Source: Candidatus Methanofilum arcanum (GTDB taxonomy: Archaea; Halobacteriota; Methanomicrobia; Methanomicrobiales; Methanospirillaceae). From it: a stretch of 10,091 bases of DNA. The number at the start of each line of letters is the position of its first letter. Within the stretch, counting starts at the first letter, position 1. The stretch covers positions 1 to 10,091 of the forward strand of contig JAITWW010000150.1 in the NCBI GenBank assembly GCA_031285085.1, in the 5' to 3' direction. The notes under the pieces were generated by a model. It saw only the letters and a list, made by a program, of their open reading frames with translations, was not told the DNA's origin and did no database searches. Position numbers and translations under genes: made by a program. Shown here piece by piece: positions 5,722 through 10,091 of the stretch.

Positions 5722-6159
5722 ATGGCACTGGTAACAACGTCACGGAGAAGTACTCCACTTGTGCGTAAAATTGCGAAAGATCTCGCATTTGCAACTGGAA
5801 GTACCTATCTGTCACGTGGAAAGAGTGGGATTCGAGACATTGAACATATCTCCTCTTATTATTTTGTGATATCCGAGTTTCGTAACTCTCGTATTCGTAT
5901 ACAATTGTTTTCTCCTGAGGTTCTTCTTCTTGATCTCGTGGTAGTTGATATTCAAAGTGGAATACGTGATTGGCCTTTGTTTCGTGGTGTCAGGACGTCA
6001 AATGAGTTATATGCAAAATCGATAAAAAAGGCATGTTCATGTGAAACACTTCTTTTCGAATCTGAACTTGATGCAATCAGCTACGATGGTCAGCAAAAGA
6101 GGTATCATACCTTCATCGTTGAACGGTATTATGATGTAAAAAATGATGTAAAAAAGTGA
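5722..6159 (+). CDS. Brix domain protein, Imp4-like ribosome biogenesis factor
   Basis: Archaeal single-domain Brix protein related to eukaryotic Imp4, Rpf1/2 and Brx1, which bind rRNA during ribosome assembly; function in archaea is inferred from homology. Of the 145 residues, the start MALVTTSRRSTPLVRKIAKD (1-20) followed by STYLSRGKSGIRDIEH (27-42) is the typical Brix opening. A beta-rich middle follows (RIRIQLFSPEVLLLDLVVVD, 57-76), then GPxL-type remnants are hard to see, and KRYHTFIVERYYDV (126-139) ends the fold. Length suits the archaeal family. ATG 5722 puts the start exactly at the conserved TTSR region. It sits seven nt after rpoP and its TGA overlaps the pcc1 ATG by one nt (TGATG), so coupling with pcc1 is likely. 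Confidence 0.85.
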   Translation: MALVTTSRRSTPLVRKIAKDLAFATGSTYLSRGKSGIRDIEHISSYYFVISEFRNSRIRIQLFSPEVLLLDLVVVDIQSGIRDWPLFRGVRTSNELYAKSIKKACSCETLLFESELDAISYDGQQKRYHTFIVERYYDVKNDVKK

Positions 6160-6476
6160 TGAAGCCAGGGGTAAAACTGAAGCATGATGGTGGTGGTATG
6201 ATAATGGATAGAGATACTATCAGTGATACATACTGCTGTGAGTCACGTTTCTGGTTTGAAACGCCATATGCTTCACTCATTTATGCCTCGGTTCTTTCAG
6301 AGGAAGATGTTACTGGTGGGAGATCACATGCCGCATGCCAGATGTGTGGTCCCACTACGGTGGAGCTCTTGGTGCATGCGGTAGATGTTCGTGCTCTTCG
6401 CGCTGCACTGAATACGTGGCTAAGGCTTTTTAGTGTAGCAACCGAAATGTGTGAGTTATCAGAGGTTCAAAGGTAG
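6159..6476 (+). CDS. KEOPS complex subunit Pcc1
   Basis: Pcc1 is the dimerising subunit of KEOPS (with Kae1, Bud32, Cgi121), which makes the universal t6A37 modification of ANN-decoding tRNAs. The domain is recognised in residues about 28-105: ESRFWFETPYASLIYASVLSEE in outline, a central strand TVELLVHAVD (67-76), then VRALRAALNTWLRLFSVATE (77-96), the typical 'D-x-x-alR-a-x-l-N' helix. Family members are usually 75-90 residues; from ATG 6159 this is 105. The first 25 residues (Gly/Asp/Met-rich) are unlike the family, so ATG 6198 (92 residues) is a fair alternative start. GTG 6156 is less likely. I prefer 6159 for its TGATG overlap with the Brix stop. Prefoldin beta starts four nt after the stop. 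Confidence 0.85.
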   Translation: MKPGVKLKHDGGGMIMDRDTISDTYCCESRFWFETPYASLIYASVLSEEDVTGGRSHAACQMCGPTTVELLVHAVDVRALRAALNTWLRLFSVATEMCELSEVQR

Positions 6477-6480
6477 TTGC

Positions 6481-6843
6481 ATGAAGCAGATCTCTCCAAA
6501 TATTCAAAACCAAATTACGATGTTACAGCAGATGCAACAGCAGATGCAGACATTCTCCTCCCAGCGCGGACAGTATGATCTTGCAGCGCAGGAGGCAAAA
6601 CGTGCGCTTGAGGAGCTGAGTGATGTGCCTGAGGATCGTGCGGTGTTTATCACGGTTGGCACGGTAATGATGCAAAAGCCAAAAGAGTACGTACAGTCTC
6701 AGTTAAATGAGCGAGTTGAAACACTTGAGATTCGCATTCGCTCTATTGAGAAGCAAGAAAAGATGGTCCAAGAGAAGTTTGAAGCACTTCAAACACAGGT
6801 AAAGGCTGTAATTGAAGGGCGGGCTCCTCCCGCTGCAGAGTAG
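6481..6843 (+). CDS. pfdB: Prefoldin beta subunit
   Basis: Subunit of the hetero-hexameric archaeal prefoldin (two alpha, four beta), a jellyfish-shaped chaperone that passes unfolded proteins to the thermosome. The 120 residues are the normal size. The architecture is visible: an N-terminal coiled-coil helix rich in Gln (QNQITMLQQMQQQMQTFSSQ, 9-28), a long heptad region to ALEEL (42-46), the hairpin VPEDRAVFITVGTVMMQKP (49-67), and a second coiled coil (about 70-112) ending in an Ala/Pro-rich tip. An in-frame GTG at 6451 would add ten residues and overlap pcc1; ATG 6481 matches the family start. It is the last protein gene of the cluster, followed by a T-run and a tRNA with its own promoter. 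Confidence 0.93.
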   Translation: MKQISPNIQNQITMLQQMQQQMQTFSSQRGQYDLAAQEAKRALEELSDVPEDRAVFITVGTVMMQKPKEYVQSQLNERVETLEIRIRSIEKQEKMVQEKFEALQTQVKAVIEGRAPPAAE

Positions 6844-6870
6844 GCAGAGTATATCACCTCCTTTCACAGA

Positions 6871-6878
6871 TATATATT
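6871..6878 (+). promoter_or_regulatory. TATA box of the tRNA-Leu gene
   Basis: TATATATT is centred about 29 nt before the mature tRNA 5' end (6904), so transcription should start a few nt before the tRNA, as usual for archaeal tRNA genes. It is the clearest promoter element in the window. Confidence 0.65.
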
Positions 6879-6897
6879 GAAATCTCTGGCTTGCTTA

Positions 6898-6903
6898 TTT
6901 TTT
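6898..6903 (+). terminator. T6 tract, possible terminator of the upstream cluster
   Basis: Six T directly before the tRNA. Archaeal RNA polymerase can terminate on U-rich tracts without a hairpin, so part of the read-through from prefoldin beta may stop here. No stem is visible in front of it. Confidence 0.3.
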
Positions 6904-6988
6904 GCGAGGGTTGCCGAGCCAGGTCAAAGGCGATAGGTTTAGGGCCTATTCTTGTAGGAGTTCGAGCGTTCGAATCGCTCCCCTCGCA
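6904..6988 (+). tRNA. tRNA-Leu (anticodon UAG)
   Basis: A complete class II tRNA fits by hand folding. The acceptor stem pairs GCGAGGG (6904-6910) with CCCTCGC (6981-6987), discriminator base A6988. The D-arm has GCC/GGC around an AGCCAGGTCAAA-type loop. The anticodon stem ATAGG/CCTAT (6933-6937, 6945-6949) carries loop TTTAGGG with anticodon TAG at 6940-6942, which reads CUA and probably other CUN leucine codons. A 14-nt long variable arm (6950-6963) is typical of tRNA-Leu. The T-arm pairs GAGCG with CGCTC around TTCGAAT. The 3' CCA is not encoded and there is no intron. Its TATA box is at 6871-6878. Confidence 0.95.
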
Positions 6989-7029
6989 TATCTTATGTGC
7001 TATGCATTTTACTGGGAACATGTTTATGT

Positions 7030-7055
7030 CTGTTTTTGAAATGAAATAAGAACAG
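7030..7055 (+). repeat. Inverted repeat in the uvrA upstream region
   Basis: CTGTT at 7030-7034 faces AACAG at 7051-7055. As RNA the stem extends to nine pairs (CUGUUUUUG with UAAGAACAG, two of them G-U) around an AAAUGAAA loop. It lies 33 nt before the uvrA ATG, in a 100-nt spacer that otherwise shows only the short palindrome AACATGTT (7017-7024). Operator, leader hairpin or chance cannot be separated by eye. Confidence 0.3.
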
Positions 7056-7088
7056 TGAAAAACGAGTACTTCTTTTTACAGGGCTATT

Positions 7089-9920
7089 ATGAAGGATATT
7101 ACCATACGCGGTGCAAGGGAACATAATTTACAAGATATTTCTGTTACTATTCCAAGAGACACATTAACCGTTATTACCGGCCTCTCTGGATCTGGAAAAT
7201 CGACCCTTGCCTTTGATACAATCTATGCCGAAGGACAACGACGATATGTTGAGTCACTATCTGCATATGCTCGCCAGTTTCTTGGATTAATGAATAAACC
7301 TGATGTCGATAGTATCGATGGCCTCTCTCCTGCAATTGCAATAGAACAGAAATCTACTTCCAAAAATCCACGCTCAACTGTTGGCACTGTCACTGAGATC
7401 TATGACTACTTGCGCCTTCTTTTTGCTCGTATTGGTGTTCCATACTGTCCAGAACATGGAGTTGCTATTGCAGCCCAGTCACCAAGCCGTATTGCAGAAC
7501 GAATTAGTGAGGAGTTTAGAGGAATGGTGACAATTCTTGCTCCGATTATCAGAAAAAAGAAAGGAACATATCAACAACTGTTTAAAGATCTCAATCAGGA
7601 TGGATTTGCCCGTGTTCGAGTAAATGGAGAGATCTACCGTACAGATGAAGATATTACTCTTGATCGTCAGAAATGGCACTATATTGACATCGTGGTTGAT
7701 CGCGTAGACAGTACAGAGCAGTCTCGTATTACCGAAGCTATTGAGACCACACTGCAACGCTCTGATGGCTTAGTTATCGTTGTTGATGAGGATAACACGG
7801 ATCATATCTACTCTTCAAAGATGGCCTGTCCGATCTGTGGACTGATGTTTGAAGAGTTGGAACCTCGGATGTTTTCTTTTAATAGTCCTTTTGGTGCCTG
7901 TCCAGAGTGTAATGGCCTTGGATTTAAGCGAGAGTTTGATCCGGATCTTATTATTCCTGATAAGACGCTCTCACTCAAAGGTGGGGCCATTGCCATCTAT
8001 AAAAATTTCCTTGATGGTTATCGCCATCAATATCTCTCTGCTGTTGCAAAGCATTTTGGATTCACTGAAGAGATGCCAATAGCAGAGCTGACAAAAAAGC
8101 AGTATGATGTCCTGATGTACGGGGCTTCTGAAAAAATTCAATTTGATTTTGTGATGAAACAAGGTTCTTCGCGTGTTTCTCATCTTGGAACCTGGGAAGG
8201 TCTTCTTCCTCAATCAGAACGCCTGTATCGTCAGACTGAGTCAGAGTTTCGAAAACGTGAACTCGAACGCTTTACCCGTGACAGTCCATGTCCTGCTTGC
8301 CATGGGAAACGTCTCAAGGACAAGGTGCTTGCTGTACGCGTTCATGACCATTCTATTATTGATGTTGCTGATCTCTCCATCGCCGAATGCCGACGTTTTT
8401 TTTATGAATTGAAACTGACAATACGTGAAGAAGAGATTGCATTTCAAGTCATTAAAGAGATCCGTGATAGATTAACCTTTCTTGAAGAGGTTGGTCTTTC
8501 TTATCTTACTCTTTCTCGAAATGCAGGGACCCTCTCTGGTGGAGAAGCTCAACGTATCAGGCTTGCAACTCAAATAGGATCGAATCTGATGGGAGTTTTG
8601 TACGTGCTTGACGAGCCCTCTATCGGTCTGCACCAACGTGATAATAATAAGCTGATCGCTACACTGAAGCATCTGCGTGATATTGGGAATACTCTTATTG
8701 TTGTTGAGCATGATGAAGAAACGATTCGATCCGCTGATTTTGTCATAGACATGGGTCCTGGTGCTGGGATCTATGGTGGGAAGGTAGTTGCACAAGGGAC
8801 TCCTGCAGATATTGAGGCATCTGAGTCATTGACTGGTCAGTATCTTTCTAAAAAGCAATGTATTGCTCTTCCAACAAAACGAAGAGTTCTTGATCAGTTC
8901 CTGTATTTGCGTGGATGCAAAGGAAACAATCTAAAAAATATCGATGTTTCATTTCCTCTTGGGACCCTGACAGTAGTGACTGGTGTGTCAGGTTCTGGAA
9001 AATCAACGCTCATATATGACACCTTGTACAAAGCACTGCATCATCTTGTGTACCGCAGTCAGGTGCCACCTGCTTGGCTGTATGATTCAATCGCACTCGA
9101 TGCCCCGATAGATAAGGTAATTGTCATTGATCAGTCCCCGATAGGGAGAACTCCACGTTCAAATCCTGCAACATATACCAAGCTATTTGATGAGATTAGG
9201 ATGCTATTTGCACAGACTCGTGAAGCAAAAATGCGTGGCTATGCTCCTGGTCGATTCTCATTTAATGTAAAAGGAGGGAGGTGTGAGGCATGTGAAGGAG
9301 ATGGTGTCATTAAGATCGAGATGAATTTCCTTCCTGATGTTTATGTAGCATGTGAGGAGTGTAAAGGTGCCAGGTACAATCGTGAGACCCTTGAGGTAAC
9401 ATATCGAGCAAAGAGTATTGCAGATGTGCTTGCGATGAGTGTTGATGAGGCATTGGAACTTTTTGAAAATGTTCCAAAGATTGTGCCCAAGTTGCAGACA
9501 CTTTCTGATGTTGGACTTGGCTATATTAAACTTGGACAAAATGCAACAACCCTCTCAGGGGGCGAGGCACAGCGCATTAAACTCACTCGTGAGCTTTCAA
9601 AACGTGCAACAGGAAAGACCATCTATCTTCTTGACGAGCCAACAACTGGCCTTCATTTTCATGATGTACACAAGTTAATTGATGTGCTGAGTCGCTTGGT
9701 TGATAAGGGAAATACCGTGATTGTGATCGAGCATAATCTGGATATCATAAAATCAGCGGATTATATTATTGATCTTGGTCCTGAAGGAGGAAACGGGGGT
9801 GGAAGTGTTGTTGCAAGTGGCACACCTGAAGATGTTGCAGCATGCACAGAGAGTTATACTGGTCAGTTTCTCACTCCTCACCTCGAAAATCAAGAAAAAC
9901 GAGGAAAGAAAAAGGGATAA
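7089..9920 (+). CDS. uvrA: Excinuclease ABC subunit A (UvrA)
   Basis: Damage-recognition ATPase of bacterial-type nucleotide excision repair; a dimer scans DNA and loads UvrB. The 943 residues are full length. The first ATPase half has Walker A GLSGSGKST (31-39), the UvrB-binding and insertion region (about 115-400) with zinc cysteines C247, C250, C271 and C274, a CPACHGKRLK motif (401-410), signature LSGGEAQR (482-489) and Walker B LDEPSIGLHQRD (507-518). The second half has Walker A GVSGSGKST (632-640), the damage-sensing zinc site C732, C735, C755 and C758, signature LSGGEAQR (822-829) and Walker B LLDEPTTGLH (847-856) with EH at 881-882. No key residue is missing, so it should be active. 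The start follows a weak AGGG (7080-7083). The family is bacterial in origin and sporadic in archaea, so acquisition by an ancestor is inferred. uvrB and uvrC are not in this window. Confidence 0.98.
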   Translation: MKDITIRGAREHNLQDISVTIPRDTLTVITGLSGSGKSTLAFDTIYAEGQRRYVESLSAYARQFLGLMNKPDVDSIDGLSPAIAIEQKSTSKNPRSTVGTVTEIYDYLRLLFARIGVPYCPEHGVAIAAQSPSRIAERISEEFRGMVTILAPIIRKKKGTYQQLFKDLNQDGFARVRVNGEIYRTDEDITLDRQKWHYIDIVVDRVDSTEQSRITEAIETTLQRSDGLVIVVDEDNTDHIYSSKMACPICGLMFEELEPRMFSFNSPFGACPECNGLGFKREFDPDLIIPDKTLSLKGGAIAIYKNFLDGYRHQYLSAVAKHFGFTEEMPIAELTKKQYDVLMYGASEKIQFDFVMKQGSSRVSHLGTWEGLLPQSERLYRQTESEFRKRELERFTRDSPCPACHGKRLKDKVLAVRVHDHSIIDVADLSIAECRRFFYELKLTIREEEIAFQVIKEIRDRLTFLEEVGLSYLTLSRNAGTLSGGEAQRIRLATQIGSNLMGVLYVLDEPSIGLHQRDNNKLIATLKHLRDIGNTLIVVEHDEETIRSADFVIDMGPGAGIYGGKVVAQGTPADIEASESLTGQYLSKKQCIALPTKRRVLDQFLYLRGCKGNNLKNIDVSFPLGTLTVVTGVSGSGKSTLIYDTLYKALHHLVYRSQVPPAWLYDSIALDAPIDKVIVIDQSPIGRTPRSNPATYTKLFDEIRMLFAQTREAKMRGYAPGRFSFNVKGGRCEACEGDGVIKIEMNFLPDVYVACEECKGARYNRETLEVTYRAKSIADVLAMSVDEALELFENVPKIVPKLQTLSDVGLGYIKLGQNATTLSGGEAQRIKLTRELSKRATGKTIYLLDEPTTGLHFHDVHKLIDVLSRLVDKGNTVIVIEHNLDIIKSADYIIDLGPEGGNGGGSVVASGTPEDVAACTESYTGQFLTPHLENQEKRGKKKG

Positions 9921-9963
9921 AGCCAATAATTCTATTAAAATTGTATGTACATTGAGTAGAAGA

Positions 9964-9981
9964 ACACAAATACACAAATAC
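9964..9981. repeat. Short tandem repeat ACACAAAT
   Basis: Two perfect back-to-back copies of ACACAAAT (9964-9971, 9972-9979) plus AC. They lie in the AT-rich spacer after uvrA. On the - strand they read as a T/G-rich stretch after the dyad at 9980-10007, which could help termination there. Confidence 0.6.
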
Positions 9982-10007
9982 TTGATCATTACAAAATATA
10001 ATCAAGT
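9980..10007 (-). terminator. Dyad at the 3' end of the right-edge gene, possible terminator
   Basis: ACTTGAT (9980-9986) and ATCAAGT (10001-10007) form a perfect 7-bp inverted repeat with a 14-nt AT-rich loop. Read on the - strand it starts at the TGA of the fragment at 10007-10091 and is followed by T/G-rich sequence. It would lie between two converging genes. The loop is long, so confidence is modest. Confidence 0.35.
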
Positions 10008-10091
10008 CAACAGAACTTATTTTGTCTATGCAAGATAAGCTTGGACTTGGCCACACGACCAGTTTCGGGATCGATTCGCGGTATTGTTACG
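10007..10091 (-). CDS. Possible C-terminal end of an unknown gene running in from the right
   Basis: Reading the - strand from the right edge, 27 codons are open and end in TGA (complement of 10007-10009). They include VTIPRIDPETGRVAKSKLIL and end HRQNKFC. The composition and the ID-PETGRV run look like real protein, and base composition rises above the AT-rich spacer exactly here. I do not recognise the family. The alternative is a + strand gene starting at ATG 10028 (MQDKLGLGHTTSFGIDSRYC), which looks less protein-like and has no Shine-Dalgarno. If the - strand reading is right, this gene converges on uvrA. Confidence 0.35.
   Translation of the reverse strand, partial: VTIPRIDPETGRVAKSKLILHRQNKFC

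Noticed and set aside
5714..5734. Six-codon frame starting in TAATG at the rpoP stop
   Set aside because: Too short, with no conservation argument; the Brix gene uses ATG 5722.
6451..6480. GTG start for prefoldin beta inside pcc1
   Set aside because: Prefoldin beta begins at the MKQISPNIQNQ methionine (6481) in family terms; the extra ten residues read as pcc1 in another frame.
6904..6988. tRNA-associated integration site
   Set aside because: No second copy of the tRNA 3' end, no integrase gene and no change in gene type that would mark an integrated element in the window.
8472..8795. 107-codon open frame on the - strand inside uvrA
   Set aside because: It lies antisense to the conserved UvrA signature and Walker B region, has no recognisable domain and no ribosome binding site.
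9964..9981. Start of a CRISPR-like or iteron array
   Set aside because: Only two 8-nt copies without spacers; a simple tandem repeat in AT-rich DNA.

Overview
The window looks like chromosomal DNA from a methanogenic euryarchaeon, probably order Methanomicrobiales (inferred, not proven). The evidence is a CofD for coenzyme F420, an archaeal ribosome/RNase P/proteasome gene cluster in its known euryarchaeal order, archaeal-type RNA polymerase subunit P, KEOPS and prefoldin subunits, a TATA box placed correctly for a tRNA gene, and a bacterial-type UvrA as carried by mesophilic methanogens. All convincing genes are on the + strand except one possible gene end at the right edge. Base composition is moderately AT-rich by eye, and no mobile element, phage gene or CRISPR array is visible.

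Layout. (1) 47-1446: cofactor genes cofD (F420) and moaC (molybdopterin), 14 nt apart. (2) 1447-1549: leader of rpl15e with two small hairpins. (3) 1550-5182: rpl15e, rnp3 (Rpp30), rnp2 (Pop5), psmA (20S proteasome alpha) and SBDS/SDO1, with short gaps or overlap. (4) 5183-5287: a 105-nt gap where many euryarchaea carry the exosome genes rrp4-rrp41-rrp42. None is present; instead there is a 12-codon open frame resembling the start of RpoP. (5) 5288-6843: rpl37ae, rpoP (44 aa), a Brix/Imp4-like protein, KEOPS Pcc1 and prefoldin beta, tightly packed. (6) 6904-6988: tRNA-Leu(UAG) with its own TATA box. (7) 7089-9920: uvrA. (8) 9921-10091: AT-rich spacer with a dyad and a short repeat, then a probable C-terminal gene fragment on the - strand.

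Together, blocks 3-5 are the archaeal 'exosome/proteasome superoperon': ribosome structure and maturation (L15e, L37Ae, SBDS, Brix), tRNA processing and modification (RNase P subunits, KEOPS), transcription (RpoP), and protein folding and destruction (prefoldin, proteasome). The unusual points are the missing exosome core, the RpoP-like mini-ORF in its place, a long charged tail on PsmA, a C-terminal extension on Pop5, and the structured rpl15e leader. I did not find a clearly new multi-gene system; the region is mostly conserved housekeeping DNA.
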